Shown piece by piece: positions 1-12,814 of a DNA stretch of 64,000 nt. The stretch covers positions 8,804,001 through 8,868,000 of the forward strand of contig JAPQWV010000001.1 in the NCBI GenBank assembly GCA_027422505.1, written 5' to 3'. Under the pieces are notes generated by a model that did not search any database, had not been told where the DNA came from, and saw only the letters and a program-made list of their open reading frames with translations. Every line of letters starts with the position of its first letter. The first letter of the stretch is position 1. Source of the stretch: Craterostigma plantagineum (lineage: Eukaryota; Streptophyta; Magnoliopsida; Lamiales; Linderniaceae). Made by a program: the position numbers and the translations under genes.

Positions 1-80
1 GGAAAGAAAAACGAGAAAAAAAAATTTATGGGAAAAATATAATTGCTGCGCAATAGGGAAAAATGAAACGGGGCGCTACA
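1..80 (+). mobile_element. 3' end of a gypsy LTR (truncated by window edge)
   Basis: The last 80 bases of the same LTR seen complete at 3656-7101, ending in GCGCTACA directly before a primer binding site. Confidence 0.85.
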
Positions 81-85
81 TGTAG

Positions 86-97
86 TGGTATCAGAGC
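86..97 (+). promoter_or_regulatory. Primer binding site, initiator tRNA-Met type
   Basis: TGGTATCAGAGC, complementary to the 3' end of plant initiator tRNA-Met, 5 bases after the LTR end. The same site is at 7107-7118 and 14135-14146. Confidence 0.9.
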
Positions 98-1334
98 CTA
101 GGCTTTAGGTTCTGTAGACAATTGTGTGGTATGTGTATGTTATAGTTTGCCTTAGCCTCTTTTTGCATATTAAGGCAGAAGGATAGTAAAGTGAAACAAT
201 GCATATAGAGCATGATGAACATATGGCAGGGGGAGAAGGAAGACCGGTCGTACCTGAATCACATTCATATCATATAAATAAGTAATAAGAGCATGGAAAC
301 CCTGACAATTCCCCGTAAACAAGGTATGGGAAGCTGAGAAAGATGTGTACTATGGATCTGATGTGTATAACAGGTTTTGCAGAAATAGAAACGTGATAGA
401 AAAGAACAAAAAAGATGTTCATCCTGTTATAGTGTACTCCAGAAGAAGGATTGGCTGTAGTCTCACTATTATAGGGACACAAATAATGGGAAAGGAGTTC
501 CGGACAGTATAGTGTAACCTTCAGGTTGACTTGAGAGGATTTCTTAAGAGAATTTATCAATGATTACATGCTTAAAGTGTATAAAGATCAGAGAGAAAGG
601 GAAATTTTGGAACTAAAATAAGGAAATAGATCGATAGGTTACGAAGTATTATTTAGTTATTTATTTCATTAAGGTCCCCGCTGTGACAGGAATAAATGCC
701 GAATATATGAAACAGGATTGCAGTATATGATTACAATGGTATCATGCTATCAGATATGGAGTTGTATGGAAAATTAAGGAGTGGCATCTGTGTCAAATGA
801 TTTGGAGATAGAATTTAGGAATTTTCAGAATGGTAAAAGGAAGCAGGGTAAAGTATCGTATGATGGAAAAGTGAAAAAGTGTATAATGCATCTGGACAAC
901 GAGTATACGAATAGGTATCTTAAGGAACAATATAGATAGAAAATGAGGATTAGGTTCGACTACTAAATGGTTGAAATCATCATAATAAGTACAGTATATT
1001 GAAGTATAAAGTCGTTAATGATGGAGTAGAGGAACACGTGGTCTTATTAGTCATTCTTAATAGATTACGGCTTAATATTAGGTATGGAATGGTTATACTA
1101 ATATTAGAGAAATCTGACCGTCTTAATAAGGAGATTAAATTCTCCTTTGGATCAATCACGTATGATATTAAAAAGGAGAAAAGAAGGTATGGGCAGCACA
1201 TTTGATAATGAGCTTAGAAGTGTCTAGGATGACAAATAGAGGATGTGAAAAGTATCTAAGTTACATTATAGGTACGCAACCATATGGACTAAAGGTAGAA
1301 GGCATTTGAATATTTCGATATTTTTATAAAGGAT

Positions 1335-1860
1335 TGTCGGGACTATTACTAGATCGACATACAAAGTTTATCATTGGATTTCAATTAGGCATGGCACCGA
1401 TCGTATTAGCTAAGCTAAAGGTACAACGCAAAGAATTGTTGAACAGATGTTATATGTGACTGAATGTATCGCCTTGGGGGACGCCTCTTCTCTTTATTAA
1501 AAAGAAGGATGATACACTCAGGTTATGTAATGACTGCCAGCAGTAAACAAGGTAACGGCGAAAAATAAGTGCCCGCTACCTTGGATCGATAACTTATTCG
1601 ATTAAGTGCAAGGTTTCAAAGTATTTCTCAAGATTGACTTAAGGTCGAGACACCATCAACTAAAGATTGCAGACGATGATATTCAAAGCACCATTTTTGG
1701 AACAAGACATGAGCATTTAATTATGCCATGAGATTAAAGAATACCCCTGCAATCTTTATGATGTTGATGAGTAACGCGACCTTACTTAGACCAGTTCGTG
1801 ATCATCTTTATTGACGACATTCTGATATAATTAAGTCAAGATATGAATACAAACGACATT
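1335..1860 (+). pseudogene. Reverse transcriptase remnant, unit 1
   Basis: Reads as LSGLLLDRHTKFIIG and MAPIVLAKLKVQRKELL, then VSPWGTPLLFIKKKDD, KIDLRS, HHQLKIADDD and DQFVIIFIDDIL in switching frames. These are the fingers and palm motifs of Ty3/gypsy RT, the last holding the catalytic Asp pair. In-frame stops follow DCQQ and interrupt the FIDDIL region. The equivalents are near 8371-8896 and 15399-15924. Unit 2 lacks one C in the GTGCCCGCTACC stretch. Confidence 0.85.
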
Positions 1861-2559
1861 AGAAGAATGTCAAAGGAGTTCTGAAGAATTAAAGGAATAA
1901 TTAGCTACGGTTCCGATATTAACTATTTCGTTGGTGCCGAAGGTTTAGTAATTTATAGTGATACATGGTACCAATAACTAGGATGTAATGGAGCATGTAA
2001 GAGTATTGGCAGAGGTGCCTCGATGGCTAAAACTAATGAGATGCTTTAACTAACTCATAATCGGGAATTAATTGTAGGGGTTCGTATTAAAGATATGGCC
2101 ACACTACCTATATTTCTAGATATTCACAGATTATAAGAGTGAAGAATTTGCTGAACCAAATAGGACGAAATGTGAGACAAAAACGTGGGATTGGACTGCT
2201 AGTGGATCACTATGAAAAGATAAACATTGTTACGGACGTTGAATCGAAAGTCGTGTAGTACTATTTCCTAGTTATCATCACATTCATTGTCAGATCGATT
2301 GATTTGAAATAAATAAATATTGAAAGGAATGTGAATGGTACGGGTATTATATGTACTTCGATCGTAATTCGTCTTACAGTAAATGATTAAATTAAACAAG
2401 TTCAGTTCAAGCATAAAAAGCTAGTTAAAATTGCTGAAAAAATTAGAGAAGGAATAAGAAAGTTGTTTACTCTGGAGGGAATTAGTGTGTTGACGATTAA
2501 TGGTCAGCTACGTGTATCTAATGTTGACAACCTACGAAGGGAAATAATGGAAAAAAAGG

Positions 2560-3230
2560 TTACAGGGCAGCATTAAGATGTATCGAATCTCAAATCTCAT
2601 TGTTAATGGCTAAGAATGAAAGGAATGTGGCCAAGTATGTACCGAAATGTCTAACTTGTCAAAAGGTTAGAGCTGAACATCAAACGCTCTTGGATTTACG
2701 GAGTCTGCTCATAGTTTGACGTCTCGATGGGGTCTTACAATGGAATATCTAGTGAAAAGACATGTCAATGAGACAGTTCGACTGCATAGAGTATCCACGT
2801 TTATTGTGTCTGATCGTAATTTCTGATTCGCTTTCAGAATTTTGAATAAGTTTACAGAAAGCGCTTGGAATTAAGTTATGTTTAGTACGGCGTTCATACA
2901 TGGATAAATGGACAATCAGAAAGAATGATACAGATATTGAAGAATATGCTTGGAGAGTGTATAATTAAATACAAAGGATCATTGAATGATTATATAGTAC
3001 TGATGATATTAGCATATAATAATCAATACCATCTAATATTAGCATTGCATCATATGAGATTTTGTATGGTTGACAATGTTCCAATATATTGGGATATGAA
3101 AGGCGAACGGATATTAGAAGGGCCAGATTTGATTCAGGGTACAATAGAAAAGATCAAACAGTTAAGAAACGACTTAAAGCAGCCTAAGAACGAAAAGTAA
3201 GTCACATTGATCGATTTCGACGGAAAATGG
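2560..3230 (+). pseudogene. Integrase remnant, unit 1
   Basis: The longest open piece (2925-3200) begins MIQILKNMLGECIIKYKG and contains AYNNQYH, VPIYWDMKGERILEGPD and RNDLKQPKNEK. It aligns along its length with the intact integrase at 49124-50683 (MIQTLEDMLRACVLDFKG region, YNNSYQ, VHWDEVGERAMLGPD). The catalytic core upstream (about 2560-2900, with CLTCQKVRAEHQ and IVSDRN) is broken by stops. The matching open piece is 9961-10236 in unit 2. In unit 3 it is longer (16989-17297) because a TAA has become GAA. Confidence 0.88.
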
Positions 3231-3639
3231 AAAGCAGTTGTGGGATTAGAAAAGGAAAATTAAGGCCATGATATATTGAATTACCTGAGATATGTGAAGT
3301 ATTGGACCGTTGGTATACCGATTGGTGTTACCACATGAAATATCACAGTTATGCAATGTCTTTATGTCAATATGTTATGACGATACAGATCAGATCCTTC
3401 CCATGTTTTGATTGATAGAACAGTAAGTGTTTGTTGAAAACTTCGGGCAGAAGAATCAACAGAAATCCTTGGATATACTGTTAGACAACCGCGGAATAAG
3501 GCAATTCCGATAGTAAAGATACGATAGAAAAGTCACCTTATGTATGAAACTACTTGGGGAAAGGATGGATATATGAAGACGCAGTGCAGTACCCATAGTT
3601 ATGTAAAGATACGGTATGAAATTTCGAGGTCGAAATTTT

Positions 3640-3655
3640 AAAAAGGGGGGAGAAT
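3640..3655 (+). other. Polypurine tract of unit 1
   Basis: A run of A, then G, then AGAA just before the LTR start TGTCAGGAACCG. This is the usual plus-strand priming site. Equivalents end at 10691 and 17718. Confidence 0.85.
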
Positions 3656-4268
3656 TGTCAGGAACCGAAACCAAAACCTTATGTTATTCAATGTATTTAT
3701 ATGAATCTGTGCATTGGCATAATTAAGCACATGGTATATGTACAGAAAGTAATAATGTTCGATTAAGGTATTCTAAATTTATAGTATGAAATATGCATAG
3801 TTGATGTAAATAAATGTATGTCTATGGAAGAGAAGTGAGAATTTCGAAACTTAGGGTTTTATGAGTATAGCTTAGAAAATTACAAAGAAATTGGAAAGGT
3901 AAGTCAAGAGAAATTAGAAATTTAAGCAAAATAGAATTTCGAAAGGGGGAATTTCACACCTTGGAGAATCTCGAAAGGGACATGGATAGAATGTCGAGTA
4001 GGTTTCGAATTCTTCAATGAGGTTTCGAAATAAATTAGTAATGAAAACTTAGCAAGTGGGGAAAACAAATATAATAATAATAGAATTATTACGAAGGATA
4101 TGAAAGGTATTATGAACATATCGAAATCACTTGATTGTCTTTTATGGAATAACAAAGGATAAGAACTCAAAGCAGTACACGTGGTGACCAGCAATACTAT
4201 TAACTATGACTAATATAATTTTACTTCATTTTGAAGTATACACATCACCATCTTTGAACTACGTATAT

Positions 4269-4303
<35 letters not shown>

Positions 4304-5149
4304 ATGACTTAAAAAGAAAAGAGACACACATTACATAAATAACGAAAACAAGAACAGATTAAAGGGGGACGCGAAAACTTTTAAGCAAGAACAAAACCTC
4401 AATTTAGCTAAGGAATTTAAATGTGAAGTAGGTATGATTTCAATTTCAACACATGACTATCTTTATAAATTATTATATAGTAAGTTTTATATGATCGTTT
4501 CACGTTTAGTGTGTATGTCTTGAAACAAAATATAGATGGTTAAGCTGACACGTTTAACCTTAAAAGAATTGTATGTGATTAGAAGATTATATGATCAGTG
4601 ATAGGTGACTTATATAATATCAATACTGTGTTAATTGTGAATGATATGAAATGAGCGTTTGTGCTCATGAGATAAGTTTCGATATTAAACGTTTGAATTG
4701 CTATTGAGTAATCATATAACTTCCGGCCATAGGTAGTAGTTTGGTTTAATGTTAACATAAAAGTTAGTAGTATAATTATTGAACATTGAATGGGTTAGGT
4801 TTCATGACGTCCATAGGATTAGTTTTCGATAGTAGAATAGTGGTAGAAATACTTGAAGGTTGAGTTGTAACATTAATTACGGGTTATGAATATTAGCATT
4901 TTAATGTTTTAATATTCCAGGGTTTCGCTGCTTTATTCCATATATGAAGTTCTCAGTATAGTTAGATATAAAGATTTCAGTAATATGGAAATTTAGTCCT
5001 CAGAGTTTTAAAGTAAAAAGAATTCGTATGTGTCTAAACTTGAGTTTTCAATACACATATTAGGGTTTCTGCAGAATAATAAAGATTTCATTTCAGTTTC
5101 CTAGAATGGTTTTCATTCGGTATTAGATAACATATGTTAGAATTAGATG

Positions 5150-5720
5150 AATCTCGATATAGGAGAATGTCGAGTTATGTTAAGATGTCGAAATCCGTTA
5201 ACATATCGAAATCCTTTAATATGTTAAAATCCTTTATATTACATTTCGACAATTAGAAGAGAAGGCCTCGAGATTTAAAAATTCATTCAGATAAAATGTC
5301 GAGTTATGATTATTCATTTTAATAGGATCCCGAGTTATGATAACTCAATTAGATGGGATCTCGAGTTATGATGTCGAATAGGATGTCGAGATTTTGAAAT
5401 CTAATTAGATGGAATATCGAGATATGATTTCGAGATTTATAAAGACATTACACGGATTTCGAGATGTGATTAAAAATCAAATTTAAGATCTCGCATAAGG
5501 TTCCGAAAGTGACTAGGAAAATGTCGAAATGTGTTTCATGGCACATTTCGAAATCCCATATTGTACTTTAAAATTCTCGATATATATATATATATATGTA
5601 TATATATGTATATATATACTACATGGATTTTGATAAGTATAGATTGACATATACTACATAGATTTCGATAAGTATAGATTTCGAGATAAGTATAGATTTC
5701 TAGATATAACTCGAAATTTA
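5150..5720. repeat. Field of TCGA-centred words in the gypsy LTR
   Basis: By eye, 16 TCGA occurrences fall in about 430 bases, plus a few more to 5720. They mostly sit in the contexts GTCGAGTTATG, GTCGAAAT, CTCGAG and TTTCGAGAT, with irregular spacing. Chance would give one or two in sequence this AT-rich. The same field is at about 12170-12730 and 19200-19750. Confidence 0.75.
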
Positions 5721-6304
5721 CAAATACAATTAATTTGAATTGAGAAATAAAGAGAATTGTGATATATATATATATATATATATAAAGAATTTCAATATCA
5801 CATAAAGTGTTCAATATTTAGGGTTTCGATATAAAATAAGTTAGGGTTTCTGGTAAAGGCTACGGATAGAAACGATCATGCATAATAAAGCATGCATATC
5901 ACGCACGCATATCATTATAGGAATTTCATATTTACGGATAAAATAATATCTCTATAGGTCAAGATCCCGATAAAGGCAAGGACAAGGTCGAATAAGCGAA
6001 CGGGATTATAAGCGAAACCTGTGAGTATGATATGCAACATGTGTTCTGTTTCTATGTGTTCTATGTGCTTATACGCTTTATATGAATTTATTGATTTATG
6101 ATTCTATGATATACGTGTTATATGGATTGACTGGGCTTATATGCCGTAATGTGCCTATGTGACAAATGTGATTTGATAGATTTATACGATATCTGAGACA
6201 AGGATATGAGCATAGCATTTGCATACACGTAATAATGAACAGAGAAACCGTTATGACTGCTATGACATCGGACGATACGGATGGTATGATACGGATGCTA
6301 CGGC

Positions 6305-6440
6305 ATATATCCCTACAAATCGGGGGATTTTACAGAGTCCTGTACAGGCAACACGTATCCCTACAAATAGGGGGATTACGACATGGTTACAGAGTCCCAT
6401 GCATGGGCGCCGACGGGCCTACGGTACGAGTCTAGCCAGT
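6305..6440 (+). repeat. Duplicated hairpin-plus-palindrome module in the LTR
   Basis: Two modules in a row. Each has a short stem (ATCCC...GGGAT around CTACAAAT, at 6309-6328 and 6357-6376), then ACAGAGTCC or a close variant, then a perfect palindrome (CCTGTACAGG at 6339-6348, CCCATGCATGGG at 6396-6407). The block is clearly richer in GC than the rest of the LTR and is preserved in all three LTRs (about 13333-13468 and 20353-20488). Its position toward the 3' part of the LTR fits a structured R/U5 leader, which is an inference. Confidence 0.6.
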
Positions 6441-7101
6441 CTATAACGGGAGTATCACAAGAAAATGATCATATAGAATTGCACTGACTTATATGTCATA
6501 TGAATGGATATGTGGACTATGGTTACGTGACAGTTATGTGAAAGAATATATGATTCTATGGATTTCACGTTTGATCTACGGATCTGATATGGACAACGAT
6601 ATGTGATGGATGTATAGAAAGGCAAATGATCTCTGGATCTTATGGCAAATGGCTATATGAACGAGCATGATGGGTATATGAATAGGATGTTACGATAGTT
6701 ACGGGAAATAAATTGATTTGTGATTATAATTTCATTATTATATGTTATGGAATAACATGTTGCGATCATACTCTGAATAGTTGTTTTACAGTGTTGTAGA
6801 TATCTAACAGGCTACTTAGAACGCATCCACATACGAAAGCATGGATTCAAGGTTTGCCGGCCACACTCTTATCCTACTCCCCATAGTTTATAGTTGCATT
6901 TAGTTTAAGGAACGCTAACAACTTTGGTATGATACTAAATGATTATGTTGGTACATATATGTACATTATGTGTGAAAATGAATAGACAGATATTCGCCCT
7001 CGTGAAAAGGAATGGTTATGAAAGGAAAGAAAAACGAGAAAAAAAATTATGGGAAAAATATAATTGCTGCGCAATAGGGAAAAAGGAAACGGGGCGCTAC
7101 A

Positions 7102-10100
7102 TGTAGTGGTATCAGAGCCTAGGCTTTAGGTTCTGTAGACAATTGTGAGGTATGTGTATGTTATAGTTTGCCTTAGCCTCTTTTTGCATATTAAGGCAGA
7201 AGGGTAGTAAAGTGAAACAATGCATATAGAGCATGATGAACATATGACAGGGGGAGAAGGAAGACCGGTCGTACCTGAATCACATTCATATCATATAAAT
7301 AAGTAATAAGAGCATGGAAACCCTGACAATTCCCCGTAAACAAGGTATGGGAAGGTGAGAAAGATGTGTACTATGGATCTGATGTGTATAACAGGTTTTG
7401 CAGAAATAGAAACGTGATAGAAAAGAACAGAAAAGATGTTCATCCTGTTATAGTGTACTCCAGAAGAAGGATTGGTTGTAGTCTCACTATTATAGGGACA
7501 TGTATACAAATAATGGGAAAGGAGTTCCGGACAGTATAGTGTAACCTTCAGGTTGACTTGAGAGGATTTCTTAAGAGAATTTATCAATGATTACATGCTT
7601 AAAGTTTATAAAGATCAGAGAGAAAGGGAAATTTTGGAACTAAAATAAGGAAATAGATCGATAGGTTACGAAGTATTATTTAGTTATTTATTTCATTAAG
7701 GTCCCCGATATGATTGCTGTGACAGGAATAAATGCCGAATATATGAAACAGGATTGCAGTATATGATTACAATGGTATCATGCTATCAGATATGGAGTTG
7801 TATGGAAAATTAAGGAGTGGCATCTGTGTCAAATGATTTGGAGATAGAATTTAGGAATTTTCAGAATGGTAAAAGGAAGCAGGGTAAAGTATCGTCTGAT
7901 GGAAAAGTGAAAAAGTGTATAATGCATCTGGACAACGAGTATACAAATAGGTATCTTAAAGAACAGTATAGATAGAAAATGAGGATTAGGTTCGACTACT
8001 AAATGGTTGAAATCATCATAATAAGTACAGTATATTGAAGTATAAAGTCGTTAATGATGGAGTAGAGGAACACGTGGTCTTATTAGTCATTCTTAATAGA
8101 TTACGGCTTAATATTAGGTATGGAATGGTTATACTAATATTAGAGAAATTTGACCGTCTTAATAAGGAGATTAAATTCTCCTTTGGATCAATCACGTATG
8201 ATATTAAAAAGGAGAAAAGAAGGTATGGGCAGCACATTTGATAATGAGCTTAGAAGTGTCTAGGATGACAAATAGAGGATGTGAAAAGTATCTAAGTTAC
8301 ATTATAGGTACGCAACCATATGGACTAAAGGTAGAAGGCATTTGAATATTTCGATATTTTTATAAAGGATTGTCGGGACTATTACTAGATCGACATACAA
8401 AGTTTATCATTGGATTTCAATTAGGCATGGCACCGATCGTATTAGCTAAGCTAAAGGTACAACGCAAAGAATTGTTGAACAGATGTTATATGTGACTGAA
8501 TGTATCGCCTTGGGGGACGCCTCTTCTCTTTATTAAAAAGAAGGATGATACACTCAGGTTATGTAATGACTGCCAGCAGTAAACAAGGTAACGGCGAAAA
8601 ATAAGTGCCGCTACCTTGGATCGATAACTTATTCGATTAAGTGCAAGGTTTCAAAGTGTTTCTCAAGATTGACTTAAGGTCGAGACACCATCAACTAAAG
8701 ATTGCAGACGATGATATTCAAAACACCATTTTTGGAACAAGACATGAGCATTTAATTATGCCATGAGATTAAAGAATACCCCTGCAATCTTTATGATGTT
8801 GATGAGTAACGCGACCTTACTTAGACCAGTTCGTGATCATCTTTATTGACGACATTCTGATATAATTAAGTCAAGATATGAATACAAACGACATTAGAAG
8901 AATGTCAAAGGAGTTCTGAAGAATTAAAGGAATAATTAGCTACGGTTCCGATATTAACTATTTCGTTGGTGCCGAAGGTTTAGTAATTTATAGTGATACA
9001 TGGTACCAATAACTAGGATGTAATGGAGCATGTAAGAGTATTGGCAGAGGTGCCTCGATGGCTAAAACTAATGAGATGCTTTAACTAACTCATAATCGGG
9101 AATTAATTGTAGGGGTTCGTATTAAGGATATGGCCACACTACCTATATTTCTAGATATTCACAGATTATAAGAGTGAAGAATTTGCTGAACCAAATAGGA
9201 CGAAATGTGAGACAAAAACGTGGGATTGGACTGCTAGTGGATCACTATGAAAAGATAAACATTGTTACGGACGTTGAATCGAAAGTCGTGTAGTACTATT
9301 TCCTAGTTATCATCACATTCATTGTCAGATCGATTGATTTGAAATAAATAAATATTGAAAGGAATGTGAATGGTACGGGTATTATATGTACTTCGATCGT
9401 AATTCGTCTTACAGTAAATGATTAAATTAAACAAGTTCAGTTCAAGCATAAAAAGCTAGTTAAAATTGCTGAAAAAATTAGAGAAGGAATAAGAAAGTTG
9501 TTTACTCTGGAGGGAATTAGTGTGTTGACGATTAATGGTCAGCTACGTGTTATCTAATGTTGACAACCTACGAAGGGAAATAATGGAAAAAAAGGTTACA
9601 GGGCAGCATTAAGATGTATCGAATCTCAAATCTCATTGTTAATGGCTAAGAATGAAAGGAATGTGGCCAAGTATGTACCGAAATGTCTAACTTGTCAAAA
9701 GGTTAGAGCTGAACATCAAACGCTCTTGGATTTACGGAGTCTGCTCATAGTTTGACGTCTCGATGGGGTCTTACAATGGAATATCTAGTGAAAAGACATG
9801 TCAATGAGACAGTTCGACTGCATAGAGTATCCACGTTTATTGTGTCTGATCGTAATTTCTGATTCGCTTTCAGAATTTTGAATAAGTTTACAGAAAGCGC
9901 TTGGAATTAAGTTATGTTTAGTACGGCGTTCATACATGGATAAATGGACAATCAGAAAGAATGATACAGATATTGAAGAATATGCTTGGAGAGTGTATAA
10001 TTAAATACAAAGGATCATTGAATGATTATATAGTACTGATGATATTAGCATATAATAATCAATACCATCTAATATTAGCATTGCATCATATGAGATTTTG

Positions 10101-10691
10101 TATGGTTGACAATGTTCCAATATATTGGGATATGAAAGGCGAACGGATATTAGAAGGGCCAGATTTGATTCAGGGTACAATAGAAAAGATCAAACAGTTA
10201 AGAAACGACTTAAAGCAGCCTAAGAACGAAAAGTAAGTCACATTGATCGATTTCGACGGAAAATGGAAAGCAGTTGTGGGATTAGAAAAGGAAAATTAAG
10301 GCCATGATATATTGAATTACCTGAGATATGTGAAGTATTGGACCGTTGGTATACCGATTGGTGTTACCACATGAAATATCACAGTTATGCAATGTCTTTA
10401 TGTCAATATGTTATGACGATACAGATCAGATCCTTCCCATGTTTTGATTGATAGAACAGTAAGTGTTTGTTGAAAACTTCGGGCAGAAGAATCAACAGAA
10501 ATCCTTGGATATACTGTTAGACAACCGCGGAATAAGGCAATTCCGATAGTAAAGATACGATAGAAAAGTCACCTTATGTATGAAACTACTTGGGGAGAGG
10601 ATGGATATATGAAGACGCAGTGCAGTACCCATAGTTATGTAAAGATACGGTATGAAATTTCGAGGTCTAAATTTTAAAAAGGGGGGAGAAT
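7102..10691 (+). pseudogene. Unit 2 internal region: dead Ty3/gypsy gag-pol
   Basis: Same order and nearly the same breaks as unit 1. It shares with unit 3 two short insertions absent from unit 1: an extra TGTATA-like piece near 7500 and an extra ATATGATT-like piece near 7711. It has a private 1-base deletion in the RT remnant. It contains no functional gene. Confidence 0.85.
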
Positions 10692-11304
10692 TGTCAGGAA
10701 CCGAAACCAAAACCTTATGTTATTCAATGTATTTATATGAATCTGTGCATTTGCATAATTAAGCACATGGTATATGTACAGAAAGTAATAATGTTCGATT
10801 AAGGTATTCTAAATTTATAGTATGAAATATGCATAGTTGATGTAAATAAATGTATGTCTATGGAAGAGAAGTGAGAATTTCGAAACTTAGGGTTTTATGA
10901 GTATAGCTTAGAAAATTACAAAGAAATTGGAAAGGTAAGTCAAGAGAAATTAGAAATTTAAGCAAAATAGAATTTCGAAAGGGGGAATTTCACACCTTGG
11001 AGAATCTCGAAAGGGACATGGATAGAATGTCGAGTAGGTTTCGAATTCTTCAATGAGGTTTCGAAATAAATTAGTAATGAAAACTTAGCAAGTGGGGAAA
11101 ACAAATATAATAATAATAGAATTATTACGAAGGATATGATAGGTATTATGAACATATCGAAATCACTTGATTGTCTTTTATGGAATAACAAAGGATAAGA
11201 ACTCAAAGCAGTACACGTGGTGACCAGCAATACTATTAACTATGACTAATATAATTTTACTTCATTTTGAAGTATACACATCACCATCTTTGAACTACGT
11301 ATAT

Positions 11305-11339
<35 letters not shown>

Positions 11340-12775
11340 ATGACTTAAAAAGAAAAGAGACACACATTACATAAATAACGAAAACAAGAACAGATTAAAG
11401 GGGGACGCGAAAACTTTTAAGCAAGAACAAAACCTCAATTTAGCTAAGGAATTTAAATGTGAAGTAGGTATGATTTCAATTTCAACACATGACTATCTTT
11501 ATAAATTATTATATAGTAAGTTTTATATGATCGTTCCACGTTTAGTGTGTATGTCTTGAAACAAAATATAGATGGTTAAGCTGACACGTTTAACCTTAAA
11601 AGAATTGTATGTGATTAGAAGATTATATGATCAGTGATAGGTGACTTATATAATATCAATACTGTGTTAATTGTGAATGATATGAAATGAGCGTTTGTGC
11701 TCATGAGATAAGTTTCGATATTAAACGTTTGAATTGCTATTGAGTAATCATATAACTTCCGGCCATAGGTAGTAGTTTGGTTTAATGTTAACATAAAAGT
11801 TAGTAGTATAATTATTGAACATTGAACACGTCCATAGGATTAGTTTTCGATAGTAGAACAGTGGTAGAAATACTTGAAGGTTGAGTTGTAACATTAATTA
11901 CGGGTTATGAATATTAGCATTTTAATGTTTTAATATTCCAGGGTTTCGCTGCTTTATTCCATATATGAAGTTCTCAGTATAGTTAGATATAAAGATTTCA
12001 GTAATATGGAAATTTAGTCCTCAGAGTTTTAAAGTAAAAAGAATTCGTATGTGTCTAAACTTGAGTTTTCAATACACATATTAGGGTTTCTGCAGAATAA
12101 TAAAGATTTCATTTCAGTTTCCTAGAATGGTTTTCATTCGGTATTAGATAACATATGTTAGAATTAGATGAATCTCGATATAGGAGAATGTCGAGTTATG
12201 TTAAGATGTCGAAATCCGTTAACATATCGAAATCCTTTAATATGTTAAAATCCTTTATATTACATTTCGACAATTAGAAGAGAAGGCCTCGAGATTTAAA
12301 AATTCATTCAGATAAAATGTCGAGTTATGATTATTCATTTTAATAGGATCCCGAGTTATGATAACTCAATTAGATGGGATCTCGAGTTATGATGTCGAAT
12401 AGGATGTCGAGATTTTGAAATCTAATTAGATGGAATATCGAGATATGATTTCGAGATTTATAAAGACATTACACGGATTTCGAGATGTGATTAAAAATCA
12501 AATTTAAGATCTCGCATAAGGTTCCGAAAGTGACTAGGAAAATGTCGAGATGTGTTTCATGGCACATTTCGAAATCCCATATTGTACTTTAAAATTCTCG
12601 ATATATATATATATGTATATATATGTATATATATACTACATGGATTTTGATAAGTATAGATTGACATATACTACATAGATTTCGATAAGTATAGATTTCG
12701 AGATAAGTATAGATTTCTAGATATAACTCGAAATTTACAAATACAATTAATTTGAATTGAGAAATAAAGAGAATT

Positions 12776-12814
<39 letters not shown>

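Larger units (their letters stand above)
81..3655 (+). pseudogene. Unit 1 internal region: dead Ty3/gypsy (chromovirus) gag-pol
   Basis: About 3.6 kb between PBS and polypurine tract. Conceptual translation in shifting frames gives Ty3/gypsy pol in the usual order. A protease-RT linker lies near 1000-1340. RT follows at about 1340-1860, with VSPWGTPLLFIKKKDD and FKVFLKIDLRS followed by HHQLKIADDDI and a FIDDIL active-site stretch. RNase H-like remains lie near 1900-2250 and integrase near 2560-3230, with a chromodomain-like tail to about 3640. Stops and frameshifts break every domain. gag is not recognisable between 98 and about 1000. The tail resembles that of the better preserved element at 49134-50683, which suggests the Tekay/Del type of chromovirus; that placement is an inference. 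Confidence 0.85.
3656..7101 (+). mobile_element. Gypsy LTR copy 1 (3446 bp)
   Basis: Starts TGTCAGGAACCG after the polypurine tract and ends GGGCGCTACA before the PBS, so it has the TG...CA termini. It holds three TA or TA/TG microsatellites (about 4266-4302, 5580-5620, 5760-5785), a field of TCGA-centred words (3840-4130 and 5150-5720) and a GC-rich block with paired hairpins (6300-6440). No real gene is seen; the short open frames here are non-coding. Compared with copies 2 and 3 it has an extra ~15 bp around 4790-4812. Confidence 0.9.

Noticed and set aside
270..4194. Short open frames of 60-100 codons repeated in each 7-kb unit (for example 270-560, 3456-3674, 3922-4194).
   Set aside because: They lie in LTR or dead gag-pol sequence, have no family resemblance and recur only because the units are copies. 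Only the integrase-like piece has real homology.
6219..6446. Two overlapping plus-strand frames over the GC-rich block of the LTR.
   Set aside because: They follow from the duplicated hairpin module; repeated residues such as IPTNRGI come from the DNA repeat and no domain is seen.
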